Shown here in pieces: positions 1-9,023 of a stretch of 64,000 nucleotides of DNA. How positions within the stretch are numbered: position 1 is the stretch's first letter; each line of letters begins with the position of its first letter. The stretch spans positions 124,001-188,000 of the forward strand of contig NZ_JAMXWM010000006.1 of assembly GCF_024125445.1 (NCBI RefSeq). Reading direction: 5' to 3'. A program made the position numbers and the translations under genes. The DNA comes from Sporolactobacillus shoreicorticis. Lineage in GTDB: Bacteria; Bacillota; Bacilli; Bacillales; Sporolactobacillaceae. The notes beneath the pieces are model-generated. The model made no database searches. It was given only the letters and a program-made list of their open reading frames with translations, and had not been told where the DNA came from.

Positions 1-126
1 GCCTCGGCTGCCTCCTACGTTTTATTTCTGATTATTTTTGTACTGACTTTGATTCAGCTTAAGGTAGGCGGGCAGAAAAAGGAACGTACACGCAGCAAAA
101 AATTAGCGACTGGAGGTGGCCGTTGA
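1..126 (+). CDS. carbohydrate ABC transporter permease, C-terminal end (partial)
   Basis: Only the last 41 codons lie in the window. They show one hydrophobic segment (SYVLFLIIFVLTLIQL) followed by a basic tail, as in the last membrane helix and cytoplasmic end of MalF/UgpA-type permeases. The stop codon TGA at 124-126 overlaps the ATG of the next permease by one base, so the two are translationally coupled. The role is inferred from the following MalG-type permease and solute-binding lipoprotein. The substrate cannot be told from this fragment. Confidence 0.75.
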   Translation, partial: ASAASYVLFLIIFVLTLIQLKVGGQKKERTRSKKLATGGGR

Positions 127-950
127 TGCGTCGCGGGGCTTTTTCTAAGGGTTTTATTTATCTTCTCTTAATTGCCGGGGGTATTTTAATGCTTCTTCCC
201 TTTGTCTGGATGATCAGTACGTCGCTCAAAGCACCGAATCAGGTCATGACACTGCCGCCGATTTGGCTTCCGCATCCGATTGAGTGGTCGAATTATCTTC
301 ATGCATGGCATACTGCACCGTTCGCACGTTATTTGTTTAACAGCATTTTTGTAGCGGCATTAAGTACTCTTGGCGTGCTGCTTACAACAATTCTCGCCGC
401 CTATGCGTTTTCGCAAATCAACTTTTACGGTCGGGATGTGGTTTTCTCCATTTTGCTTGGCACAATGATGGTTCCGGGGGAGATCTTGCTAATTCCCAAC
501 TTTGTTACATTAGTAAAGCTGGGCTGGATCGATCATTATGAGGCGCTGACGGTTCCGTGGATGGCCAGTGTTTTCGCAATTTTTCTTTTACGTCAGTTCT
601 TCTTGTCGATTCCAAAAGAGCTGAGTTATGCAGCCAAAATGGACGGGTGTAGTGACTTTAAGTATCTTTGGCTGATCATGGTACCCATTTCCAAACCGGC
701 ACTCATTACGATCGCTTTACTGCAGGTCATCGGCAGCTGGAATTCGTTTCTATGGCCGCTGATTGTCACCAATTCAATGACGATGCGCACGATGCCGGTC
801 GGATTGATGGCATTCAGTTCGGAAGCCGGAACAGAATACAATTTACTCATGGTGGCTGCGACGATGGTGATTCTGCCGATGATTATTCTTTTCATCATTC
901 TGCAAAAATACATCATTGAGGGGGTGACCCGAGCCGGAATCAAAGGATAA
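126..950 (+). CDS. carbohydrate ABC transporter permease, MalG/UgpE type
   Basis: A 274-residue inner-membrane permease with six predicted hydrophobic segments, starting with one at about residues 12-32. The BPD-transport EAA loop is visible at roughly residues 165-185 (the segment ELSYAAKMDGCSDFKYLW), which contacts the ATPase. ATG at 126 is chosen because it overlaps the stop of the upstream permease in the TGATG arrangement; a TTG at 123 is the alternative. It belongs to the importer operon with the partial permease and the lipoprotein at 1022. No ATPase is encoded in the visible part, so it probably uses a shared MsmX-like ATPase; that is inference. Confidence 0.9.
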   Translation: MRRGAFSKGFIYLLLIAGGILMLLPFVWMISTSLKAPNQVMTLPPIWLPHPIEWSNYLHAWHTAPFARYLFNSIFVAALSTLGVLLTTILAAYAFSQINFYGRDVVFSILLGTMMVPGEILLIPNFVTLVKLGWIDHYEALTVPWMASVFAIFLLRQFFLSIPKELSYAAKMDGCSDFKYLWLIMVPISKPALITIALLQVIGSWNSFLWPLIVTNSMTMRTMPVGLMAFSSEAGTEYNLLMVAATMVILPMIILFIILQKYIIEGVTRAGIKG

Positions 951-1021
951 AATCAGCATCCATGTCGATGACCGCAACCAGCCTATTACCGTACAATTAA
1001 AAATTCGGGAGGAATTTATTC

Positions 1022-2344
1022 ATGAGAAAGTGGATTGTGGCTCTTGTTACGGCAGTCCTCATTTTAGCGCTCACCGCTTGTTCGTCATCCAAAGGAACGT
1101 CAAGCTCCGGTAAAATCAGCGACATTCCTGATAAAATCAGCAAGCCGGTGACGATCACCTTCTGGCATGCGATGAATGGCGGACAGGAAAAAGCGTTGCA
1201 GCAGCTTGTCAAGGAATTTCAACAAACACACAAGAATATTACGGTTAAACTGGTAAATCAAGGAAACTACAGTGATTTAAGTACAAAATTAACTGCCGCA
1301 GCTAAAGCGCATACGCTGCCGGTTATGGCCCAGGCTTATGAAAACTGGATGTCGAGCTACATTAAGAACAACCAGATTGATGACCTGACACCTTATGAAA
1401 ACAGTACCAAGCATGGTTGGAGCGCCTCGGACAAGAACGATATTGTCAAAGTATTCTTAGACAGCAACACGTTTAACGGCAAGCTGTACGGCGTACCTTT
1501 CAATAAAAGCACGGAGGTTCTCTTTTACAATACCGATTATTTAAAAGAGAAAAAGTTGTCCGTTCCGCAAGACTGGGATCAGCTGAAAAATGCGGCAACG
1601 AAGCTGACAGGGACAACGGGTAAGAAAAAAGTAGTCGGGCTTGGATTTGAGAACGGAATCGGGTTTGACTATCCGGCTTGGGTTCGCCAGGCAGGCGGGC
1701 AATATGCGGATGAAAAAGCGAATAAGTTGCTGTTTAACTCTGCTGAAGGTAAGGATGCCTTGAATTTTTTGACAAATATGACGAAAAACGGTACCGCTCG
1801 TCTTGCTGGTGAAGATAATTATATGTCGGGGCCATTCTCAAACGGAGATGTCGCGATGTATATTGGTTCCAGCGCCGGGATGTCGTTTGTTCAGAGCGGC
1901 GCAAAAGGAAAAGTTAATTGGGCAACGGCGCCGCTGCCGAAAGGAAAAGAGGCGGCGACTCCGTTCCAGGGAACAAATCTTGTCATGTTCTCTTCCGCAA
2001 CTCCGGATCAGAAACTGGCCGCTTGGGAATTAATGAAGTATCTCTCAGATAAAAAACCGACAATGGAATGGGCGAAAGCAACCGGCTATGTTCCGGTCCG
2101 CAAGTCGGTGCTGGATGACGCAGAATGGGAAAGCTTTATTAAAGAAAACCCGGAATATGCCGCGGCAGAAAAACAATTCGATTCAGGATTCTTTGAATTT
2201 AGAAGTCCGGGAACGGAGCAAGTCAGCAACATTTTAACCAAGGAAATGCAAGCCGTCTTCTTGAATAAAGAATCCGTTGAAAAGGGACTGACCAGTGCCG
2301 CAAAACAGGGACAAAAAGTGCTTGATCAGGAAAAGGATAATTAA
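1022..2344 (+). CDS. ABC transporter solute-binding lipoprotein, UgpB-like
   Basis: A 440-residue family 1 extracellular solute-binding protein. Residues 1-20 form a lipoprotein signal peptide ending in the lipobox LTAC at Cys20, followed by a Ser-rich linker. The N-terminal lobe has VTITFWHAMNGGQ and a QGNY segment that recall glycerol-3-phosphate and sugar binding proteins (UgpB/MalE). The start ATG follows a GGGAGGAA ribosome site at about 1009-1016. It delivers substrate to the two permeases just upstream. The exact ligand, a sugar or a glycerol phosphate, is not determined from sequence. Confidence 0.88.
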   Translation: MRKWIVALVTAVLILALTACSSSKGTSSSGKISDIPDKISKPVTITFWHAMNGGQEKALQQLVKEFQQTHKNITVKLVNQGNYSDLSTKLTAAAKAHTLPVMAQAYENWMSSYIKNNQIDDLTPYENSTKHGWSASDKNDIVKVFLDSNTFNGKLYGVPFNKSTEVLFYNTDYLKEKKLSVPQDWDQLKNAATKLTGTTGKKKVVGLGFENGIGFDYPAWVRQAGGQYADEKANKLLFNSAEGKDALNFLTNMTKNGTARLAGEDNYMSGPFSNGDVAMYIGSSAGMSFVQSGAKGKVNWATAPLPKGKEAATPFQGTNLVMFSSATPDQKLAAWELMKYLSDKKPTMEWAKATGYVPVRKSVLDDAEWESFIKENPEYAAAEKQFDSGFFEFRSPGTEQVSNILTKEMQAVFLNKESVEKGLTSAAKQGQKVLDQEKDN

Positions 2345-2490
2345 TCGATTGATTGTGAATGTGGAATAAGATGTGACGGCGGGTTCCTGACAGACGGGGA
2401 CCCGTTTGTTGATGAAAAGGTAACTTTTGTAAGCGAAGAACGGATTAATTTGAACTCGCCAAGTTTTTCTATCAATTGGGAGGAATGGGT

Positions 2491-3855
2491 ATGCAAGACA
2501 ATGAAGGGACGCACATTCGCTTTTGGGGCGGACTGCGCACCATTGGCGGAACGATTGTGACCATTCAGCACGCAGGATGTCGGCTTATTTTTGATTTCGG
2601 ACGAACCTTTTCGGCGCAAAGTGAATGGCTGAACACGAGTGTATCATCCAGAATCGGACGCACGGTTCATGACGCTATCCGGCTCGGCGCATTGCCAAGA
2701 ATCGATGGTCTATACAGTGCAAACCAGCTGCGAGGCATCGAAGGGGTTTCGCCGTATGAAGAACGAGCACAGCAGACGGAAGTTTATCTTTCGCATATGC
2801 ACCTGGATCATATGGGGGCGATGGATACGATTGCACCGCAAGTGCCCGTTTTCATGACGGCTGAATCGCTTCAACTTGCTCGCGCTTTGGATGAATCCGG
2901 TGAACGGCTTCCGATCGCGCGCAGCTACGAGTCACTTGACTATGATTGTCCCCATTCACTTGGGGCCATGACAATCACACCGCTTTTCGTTGATCATGAT
3001 GTACCCGGCGCGAGTGCGCTGCACATCCGGACACCGGACGGTTCAATTCTTTATACCGGTGATCTGCGCTTGCACGGCTTTCATCCGGAAGGGACAAAGG
3101 CATTTATCGGTAAGGCGAAGCGGCTTGGTTTTCGGTTGCTCCTCATGGAGACGACTACCTTGTCTTTTGACGAAGAAATGAAGGAACCACTCGTCGGTCG
3201 CATGGAAAATGTGCCGCAGCTCATGACCGAAGATGCTTTGGCAGAGCAATGTGCCGAATGGGGCGGACAAACAAAAGGTCTTGTTATTTTTAATTGCTAC
3301 AATCGCAATGTGGAACGTCTGCACTGTATTGTTGCAGTGGCTAAGCAAATCGGACGTGCGGTTGCGTTTGATCCAGCAACCGCTCATATCCTTCATACGT
3401 TTTATCCGAATGACGAAGTGCTTATTTTTCGGAAAAATGCCGATCAGGCAAGCATCCTTCATCTAAAAAAGGATATGTGGGCCGATGCGGCAATGATTCA
3501 TGCGGATCCGCGTCGGTATATGGTGCAGTGCGCCTATTCGGACAGTCTGGAGCTGCTCGATTTGGATTTGAAAAATGCTCTTTATATTCATGCAGGCGGT
3601 ATGCCGCTCGGTGATTATGATCCTGATTATCAAAAACTGTTGAAATTACTTAGTGATCTTGGCGTTGTCTATGTCCCGCTCAATTGTTCCGGTCACGCGG
3701 CACCGCAGCAGTTAAAATGGATCCTTGATCAGCTCGATCCCGATGTCCTTATTCCGTTACATGGGTTCCATCCGGAACGGCTTGTTCCCGACCGAGGAAA
3801 GCAGTTTTTGCCGGAATACGGTAAAGAATATTCTTTAAACGATCTGTTCCGATGA
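2491..3855 (+). CDS. MBL-fold metallo-hydrolase, RNase J/beta-CASP-like
   Basis: A 454-residue metallo-beta-lactamase-fold protein. The zinc motif HMHLDHMGAMD is at about residues 107-117, a further metal ligand region is DHDVPGA, and the C-terminal part has SGHA and a PLHGFHPE segment typical of beta-CASP and RNase J-like MBL proteins. ATG 2491 is used because GGGAGG at 2478-2483 gives 7 bases of spacing; an upstream TTG and ATG in frame would overlap that site. It may act on nucleic acid or a phosphodiester, but no substrate can be assigned. It stands alone between the ABC importer and the lysine riboswitch. Confidence 0.8.
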   Translation: MQDNEGTHIRFWGGLRTIGGTIVTIQHAGCRLIFDFGRTFSAQSEWLNTSVSSRIGRTVHDAIRLGALPRIDGLYSANQLRGIEGVSPYEERAQQTEVYLSHMHLDHMGAMDTIAPQVPVFMTAESLQLARALDESGERLPIARSYESLDYDCPHSLGAMTITPLFVDHDVPGASALHIRTPDGSILYTGDLRLHGFHPEGTKAFIGKAKRLGFRLLLMETTTLSFDEEMKEPLVGRMENVPQLMTEDALAEQCAEWGGQTKGLVIFNCYNRNVERLHCIVAVAKQIGRAVAFDPATAHILHTFYPNDEVLIFRKNADQASILHLKKDMWADAAMIHADPRRYMVQCAYSDSLELLDLDLKNALYIHAGGMPLGDYDPDYQKLLKLLSDLGVVYVPLNCSGHAAPQQLKWILDQLDPDVLIPLHGFHPERLVPDRGKQFLPEYGKEYSLNDLFR

Positions 3856-3919
3856 TATGTTTTGGTTGTCAATTATTTTTAATCAAGGTACAATAAGTTC
3901 TGTTGTTAACCAATCTCCT

Positions 3920-4112
3920 CACAGGATCGCGAGGGGGTAGAGGTGCGGCAGTTAAGACAAGCGCATTTGAGGCGAAGAGACGCCGGACGGTGCGTGTAAG
4001 GAACTGCCGCCGAAGTGCGTTCGGATTCTCTTGCCGAGTGCACTGGGTCCGTTTTCGAAAGGAGCGGGACTGTCACATGCATAGGCATGTGGTGCGCTAT
4101 CGGAGGAAGATG
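3920..4112 (+). promoter_or_regulatory. lysine riboswitch (L-box)
   Basis: Conserved L-box elements occur in order: GGGGTAGAGGTGCGGC at about 3934-3949, GCCGCCGAAG near 4007-4016, CTGGGTCCG near 4045, GGGACTGTCAC near 4067 and GTGGTGCGCTATC near 4088-4100. The outer parts can pair as the P1 stem. A rho-independent terminator lies 70 bases downstream and the controlled gene is a LysP-like permease. Known L-boxes terminate transcription when lysine binds, so lysine uptake should be switched off in lysine excess. Confidence 0.9.
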
Positions 4113-4181
4113 TGCGAGGAGTAAATGGATCAATAAGCCTGCATGTAAGCAGTTCTTATTCGTTTTACTATGAAAATTTTC

Positions 4182-4223
4182 CGTCCGCCGAAGCCATTGC
4201 GTTGCTTCGACGGACGTTTTATT
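4182..4223 (+). terminator. riboswitch expression-platform terminator
   Basis: CGTCCGCCGAAGC at 4182-4194 pairs with GCTTCGACGGACG at 4203-4215 (one C-A mismatch) and is followed by TTTTATTT. It sits between the lysine aptamer and the lysP start codon, so it is the regulated terminator of the riboswitch. Confidence 0.85.
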
Positions 4224-4265
4224 TCTTCACATATCTCCCCGAAAAACAGAGAGGGAGAGAGAAAC

Positions 4266-5720
4266 GTGCAACAGAAGACAAAGAATCAATTAAGGCGCGG
4301 ATTAAAATCACGCCATTTAACGATGATCGCTCTTGGGGGAGCGATCGGGACAGGACTGTTTCTTGCCAGCGGAAACGCAATCTATACGGCCGGTCCGGGC
4401 GGCGCGCTGCTCGCGTATGGATTGACAGGCGTCATGGTCTATTTTCTGATGACCAGCCTTGGGGAGCTGGCGACCTACATGCCGACCAGCGGATCATTCA
4501 GCACCTACGCGACGCGGTTTGTCGATCCGTCGTTTGGTTTCGCGCTTGGCTGGAATTATTGGTACAATTGGGCAATAACCATTGCGAGCGAACTGTCCGC
4601 TGCCACACTGATCATGAAATTCTGGTTTCCTGACAGTCCGTCAGTGCTTTGGAGCGGTTTGTTTCTGCTCATGATCTTCTTGCTTAATGCTTTGACGGTT
4701 AAAGGCTATGGCGAGTCGGAATACTGGTTTGCGTTTATTAAGGTCGCAACGGTTGTCATTTTTATTATCATCGGACTTTTGATGATTTTCCGCGTTCTTG
4801 GCGGCGGCGTGCCGGGGTTTGATAACTTTGCCGTTGGCGATGCGCCGTTCCATGGCGGATTTTTGGCGACATTCGGTGTATTTCTTGCGGCCGGCTATTC
4901 CTTTCAGGGAACGGAGCTGCTTGGCGTGAGCGCCGGTGAAAGCGAGCATCCGGAAAAAAGTGTTCCGAAAGCAATGAACACAATTTTTTGGCGTATCCTT
5001 CTGTTTTATATACTCGCAATCTTCGTTATTGCCATGATCATTCCTTATACGAGTCATAACTTGTCTGCATCGGATTCGATTATGGTCAGTCCGTTCACCT
5101 TGGTTTTCCAGAGAGCGGGTCTTGCGATGGCCGCCTCGGTCATGAATGCGGTCATTTTAACGGCGGTGCTGTCTGCCGGAAACTCCGGATTGTACGCTTC
5201 GACGCGTATGCTCTATGCGCTGGCTAAAAAGGGAAAAGCACCGAGGTTTCTTGGTTACGTCACGCGGAACGGGATTCCAATCTGGTCACTCGTTGTCACC
5301 GCGGCGTTCGGTCTGCTTGCGTTCTTCGCCTCCGGATTCGGCGACGGTATTGTTTATAACTGGCTGCTCAGCGCCTCGGGCATGTGCGGATTTATCGCTT
5401 GGCTCGGCATCGCGATCAGCCACTACCGTTTCCGCCGCGCCTATGTCGCCCAAGGCGGCAAACTTAGCGATTTGCCTTACCGGGCGAAGTGGTTCCCATT
5501 TGGTCCGCTGTTTGCCTTCGCGGTGTGCCTAGTTGTGGTGGTCGGTCAGAGCTTCGGCGCGTTTTCCGGCGGCCGGATTGATTGGGGCGGAATTGTCGCC
5601 GCCTACATTGGTATTCCGATTTTTCTTGCTGTTTGGCTGATCGCCAAATGGAGGATGAAGTCAAAATTGATCCCTCTTGATCAGTGTGATCTGTCACGTC
5701 ATACAGAGCAACAAGATTAA
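4266..5720 (+). CDS. lysP: lysine-specific permease (APC family)
   Basis: A 484-residue amino acid permease with about 12 membrane segments. The N-terminus has the APC hallmark HLTMIALGGAIGTGLFLASG, and the middle shows FQGTELLGVSAGESEHPEKSVPKA, as in LysP. The GTG start at 4266 follows GGGAGAG at 4253-4259. An upstream ATG at 4170 is in frame but would translate through the terminator hairpin, so it is rejected. Control by the lysine riboswitch supports lysine as the substrate. The stop is followed within about 85 bases by the next gene with no clear terminator between them. Confidence 0.9.
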   Translation: MQQKTKNQLRRGLKSRHLTMIALGGAIGTGLFLASGNAIYTAGPGGALLAYGLTGVMVYFLMTSLGELATYMPTSGSFSTYATRFVDPSFGFALGWNYWYNWAITIASELSAATLIMKFWFPDSPSVLWSGLFLLMIFLLNALTVKGYGESEYWFAFIKVATVVIFIIIGLLMIFRVLGGGVPGFDNFAVGDAPFHGGFLATFGVFLAAGYSFQGTELLGVSAGESEHPEKSVPKAMNTIFWRILLFYILAIFVIAMIIPYTSHNLSASDSIMVSPFTLVFQRAGLAMAASVMNAVILTAVLSAGNSGLYASTRMLYALAKKGKAPRFLGYVTRNGIPIWSLVVTAAFGLLAFFASGFGDGIVYNWLLSASGMCGFIAWLGIAISHYRFRRAYVAQGGKLSDLPYRAKWFPFGPLFAFAVCLVVVVGQSFGAFSGGRIDWGGIVAAYIGIPIFLAVWLIAKWRMKSKLIPLDQCDLSRHTEQQD

Positions 5721-5804
5721 GATCAAAACTGGGAAAAATGTGTCATCATGATAAAATAGAAGAAAATCTGGTGATTGATTTATAAACTGAAAAGAGGAAA
5801 ATCG

Positions 5805-6131
5805 ATGCACACTTTGCTGCAAATCCACGGCCTTGTCTGGGGCCTGGTGGTCATCTTTTTTATCTTAAGCTATGTTTTACCTGATCAAAAAATATGGAGT
5901 ATGATCCTGCGGACGGCTTATTTAGTTATGATCATAACCGGAGTGGTGATGCTGGTTCTCATCCACTTCCCGCTGATGCCGACCATTAAAGGCGTACTTT
6001 CCTTTGCTTTAATCGGGCTCATGGAAGTGGCGATAGGCAAACGTAAGAAGAAAGAAATCTCATGGTTCATTCCTGTTCTCATTGCCGCACTGCTTCTTGT
6101 TATTGTATTTATGGGCTATCATGTCATTTAA
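5805..6131 (+). CDS. DUF1516 (YisL-like) membrane protein
   Basis: A 108-residue protein with four hydrophobic segments (around residues 8-24, 32-52, 60-80 and 88-107). The order and the sequence MHTLLQIHGLVWG fit the YisL/DUF1516 family of small integral membrane proteins of Bacillales, whose function is unknown. ATG 5805 follows GAGG at 5794-5797. It lies downstream of lysP and could be read from the same transcript. It ends before a strong bidirectional terminator. Confidence 0.75.
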   Translation: MHTLLQIHGLVWGLVVIFFILSYVLPDQKIWSMILRTAYLVMIITGVVMLVLIHFPLMPTIKGVLSFALIGLMEVAIGKRKKKEISWFIPVLIAALLLVIVFMGYHVI

Positions 6132-6205
6132 AGAAAACAAATTAATTGGCAAATCTTGGTGCGGACAGAGGTTCAGTTGTCCTTACTTTCTTATTTGTGT
6201 AATCT

Positions 6206-6245
6206 AAAAGAACTTTTCCCGGCATTTATCGGGAAAAGTTCTTTT
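6206..6245. terminator. bidirectional rho-independent terminator
   Basis: A 16-bp perfect inverted repeat, AAAAGAACTTTTCCCG at 6206-6221 and its complement at 6230-6245, with A-runs and T-runs on both sides. It separates the YisL-like gene from the convergent aminotransferase, whose stop codon lies inside it. Confidence 0.9.
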
Positions 6246-7437
6246 AATTCTGTACTGGCGTTTCTTTGAGAATTCCGGAAGCTTTGATTCGTTCGGCGGC
6301 TTCCTTCAGCCGTTCCTCGGATTCGAGCAGTCCGGCGCGGACGAACTGGTCGCCGTGAGTGCCAAATCCGGCGCCCGGTGCCATCGCAACATGCGCGCGT
6401 TCAAGAAGGACATTGGCGAAGGCTTCCGAGCTATAACCGCGTGGAACCCTGAACCAGCAGAAGAACGAGCCCTGTGGAGCGACAACATCCCAGCCGATCG
6501 CACGCATGCCGGAGACGAGGATGTCACGGCGATGCTCGTACAGCGCGCATAATTCTTGGACGGATTGCTGCGATCCGAGCAGAGCAGCTGTGGCCGCGTC
6601 TTGAATGGCGCTCGGCACGTCTGAATGATCAATATCATGGAATTGGCTGAGCGCCCGGATGATCGAAGCATTGCCGACAGCGAACCCGATCCGAAAACCG
6701 GCCATATTGTATGTTTTGGATAATGTGTAGATTTCAATCCCTTGTTCCTTTGCGCCCGGAGTCTGCAAAAAGCTGAGCGGGCGTCTGCCGTCAAAGCCAA
6801 AGGCGGCGTAGGCGAAATCGTGAACAACCGGAATGTGATGCTTTTTTGAAAAGGCAACGGTATCGGCGAAAAATTCTTTTGTCGCCATCGCTCCTGTCGG
6901 ATTGTTCGGATAGTTCAGCATCAGAAGCTTTGATTTTTGCAGAATGTTTTCAGGAATGGTTCGATAGTCCGGTAAAAATCCATTCTCAGCGCGAACCGGT
7001 ATGCCGTAGGTTTCAGCCCCCGCCAATTGCGGGCAAGCAAAATAGAGTGGATAGCCGGGATCGGCCGTCAGCATGATCTCGCCCGGATTCAGCATCGTTT
7101 GCGGGAGGGCGGAAATAGCGACGGTTGCACCATCAAACACAGTGATTTCCGTATCCGGATCAACAGAGACGCCGTACTCGCGCAGATAGAACGCACGGAT
7201 TGCTTCTTTTAGTCCTGTTTTGCCGCCCGCAGGAGGATAGCCTTGATTTTTATGAAGTTGTGCCGCTTGATTCATTGCCTGAATAATTGGTTTGGGGGTC
7301 GGTTGATCAGGACTTCCGGTATGAAGATGAATGATATCAATACCCTTACTGACTACCGAATGAATCCGATGATCGATGCTGGTAAAGTAATTGTCGGGAA
7401 GCGCTTGTACCTGACGGGATGGGATGAATTCAGCCAT
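6244..7437 (-). CDS. PLP-dependent aminotransferase, class I/II
   Basis: A 397-residue fold-type I aminotransferase. Visible family features are the LNYPNNPTGA segment near residue 170, the VVHDFAYAAFGFDG aspartate region near 205, and SKTYNMAGFRIGFAVGN at about 240-256, which carries the Schiff-base lysine and the phosphate-binding arginine. The closest general type is the DapL/MtnE/AlaT-like group. The exact amino donor cannot be set from sequence. ATG 7437 is preceded on the minus strand by AAGAGGG. It is convergent with the lysP-yisL pair, so a link to lysine metabolism is only suggestive. Confidence 0.85.
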   Translation of the reverse strand: MAEFIPSRQVQALPDNYFTSIDHRIHSVVSKGIDIIHLHTGSPDQPTPKPIIQAMNQAAQLHKNQGYPPAGGKTGLKEAIRAFYLREYGVSVDPDTEITVFDGATVAISALPQTMLNPGEIMLTADPGYPLYFACPQLAGAETYGIPVRAENGFLPDYRTIPENILQKSKLLMLNYPNNPTGAMATKEFFADTVAFSKKHHIPVVHDFAYAAFGFDGRRPLSFLQTPGAKEQGIEIYTLSKTYNMAGFRIGFAVGNASIIRALSQFHDIDHSDVPSAIQDAATAALLGSQQSVQELCALYEHRRDILVSGMRAIGWDVVAPQGSFFCWFRVPRGYSSEAFANVLLERAHVAMAPGAGFGTHGDQFVRAGLLESEERLKEAAERIKASGILKETPVQN

Positions 7438-7684
7438 TAATAACCCTCTTTTCCTTACATTCTTCCTATAGACTATGAACTGCAGCCTATTTTCGTTCGC
7501 TTTGGCGTGCGGTAAGCGCCGCCTTTAGTTTCGCAGCAAATTTAATGATAACCTTTTTTGGTTTTCTAATCTATAGCCGCTCTCGGAACCGTTTCTCGGC
7601 GCGATGAATAAACTAGTGTGAAATGCCTATGCATCTGCAGAAATAAGCATGCCTGCAAATGACGGGTGCGGGAAGGGTGGAACT

Positions 7685-8944
7685 ATGTTTGTCTATACAG
7701 TGCGGGCTGGTGACTCATTGTTTGCAATCAGCCAAAAATTTGATATTCCTGTGAATACATTGAGAGCAGTAAACGGATTGACAGCGACGAATATCGTCAC
7801 CGGTCAGTCGCTGCTCGTGACAAGTGATGTTTATACCGTTCAGCCGGGCGACAGCCTTTGGACGATCTCACGCATGGCGTATGTTCCGTTAAGTGCGCTG
7901 CGCGAGGCGAATCCGGGGATTAATCCTGAGCGTTTAAGTCCCGGCCAGAAAATTAATCTTCCGGCGATCGATCGCCGTGTGGCGACTCATTTCAGCTATA
8001 CTCAGCTTCGGACACCGGCACTCGATCAAGCGGTCATTACGGACAACGCGCCATATTTGACGTATATCGGTATTTTTGAAACACATTTTAACTGGAACGG
8101 CGATTTAAGTCCGCTCAATGACAATGCGGCCGTTCTTGCGTCTTGGCGCGGGCGGGTTACACCGATTATTACGGTGACAAATTTAACTGAGACCGGATTT
8201 AATTCGGCATTGGTACAGCGCGTGCTGAATACGCCGGATGTTCAGCAGCGTTTAATCGATAACATGATCAGTTATGCGACTTCAAACGGGTACGGCGGGA
8301 TCAATGTCGATTTTGAAGGCGTGCTGCCTGCCGATCGCAATGCTTTTGTTATGTTTCTTCAGGCGTTAAGTGAGCGCACGCAGGCGGCGGGGCTCAATCT
8401 CAGTATTGCGGTTCCGGCCAAGACCGACGATACGGTGCCATGGGTGCGCGGCTATGACTACGAGGCAATCGGAGCGATTGTCGATCAATTTTTTATCATG
8501 GCCTATGACTGGCATCATGCGGGCAGCGAGCCGGGACCGACGGCACCTATCCAGGATGTCATTGCTACCGTCAATTACGCAGCCAGTGTGATGGATCGGA
8601 ATAAGATGATCATGGGTACACCGTTTTACGGTTATGATTGGCCGATTCCTTTTTCCAGTCAGAATCCGGGCAGAGCCATTACCTATCAGGCGGCGGTAAA
8701 TCTCGCTATGAGTGAACAGGTGCCGATCAACTATTCGGCGGCCGATTATGCTGCTTATTTCTATTATACAGACGACAGCGGGCAGAACCGTGTTGTCTGG
8801 TTTGAGGATGTACGCAGTCTGTTTGAAAAGGCGCAGATTGTCTATAATGCACGGATCGGCGGGATCGGCACATGGCAGCTCAACTTTGCGATGCCTCAGT
8901 ATCCATGGGTGTTCACTCACTTTTTCCAGATTCGCAAGGTTTAA
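7685..8944 (+). CDS. LysM-GH18 spore cortex/coat glycosidase, YaaH/SleL-like
   Basis: A 419-residue protein with two N-terminal LysM domains (about residues 1-45 and 50-95, with YTVRAGDSLFAIS and YTVQPGDSLWTIS) followed by a glycoside hydrolase 18 domain. The GH18 acid motif is GYGGINVDFEGV at about residues 203-214. Length and architecture match YaaH/SleL, an N-acetylglucosaminidase that acts on cortex fragments or coat-associated peptidoglycan during germination. No signal peptide is seen, as expected for a mother-cell-made coat protein. ATG 7685 follows AAGGGTGG; an upstream ATG at 7649 lacks such a site. Confidence 0.88.
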   Translation: MFVYTVRAGDSLFAISQKFDIPVNTLRAVNGLTATNIVTGQSLLVTSDVYTVQPGDSLWTISRMAYVPLSALREANPGINPERLSPGQKINLPAIDRRVATHFSYTQLRTPALDQAVITDNAPYLTYIGIFETHFNWNGDLSPLNDNAAVLASWRGRVTPIITVTNLTETGFNSALVQRVLNTPDVQQRLIDNMISYATSNGYGGINVDFEGVLPADRNAFVMFLQALSERTQAAGLNLSIAVPAKTDDTVPWVRGYDYEAIGAIVDQFFIMAYDWHHAGSEPGPTAPIQDVIATVNYAASVMDRNKMIMGTPFYGYDWPIPFSSQNPGRAITYQAAVNLAMSEQVPINYSAADYAAYFYYTDDSGQNRVVWFEDVRSLFEKAQIVYNARIGGIGTWQLNFAMPQYPWVFTHFFQIRKV

Positions 8945-9023
8945 CCGCCTTGCATATAACGTGAAAACAGGCGCTGTTCATGCTATCGTTAACCTAGAAT
9001 TGATAGGAAAGCGAGTGGGATGA

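Noticed and set aside
4170-4265. N-terminal extension of LysP from an upstream ATG
   Set aside because: It would be translated from the riboswitch terminator hairpin and has no ribosome site; the GTG at 4266 has one.
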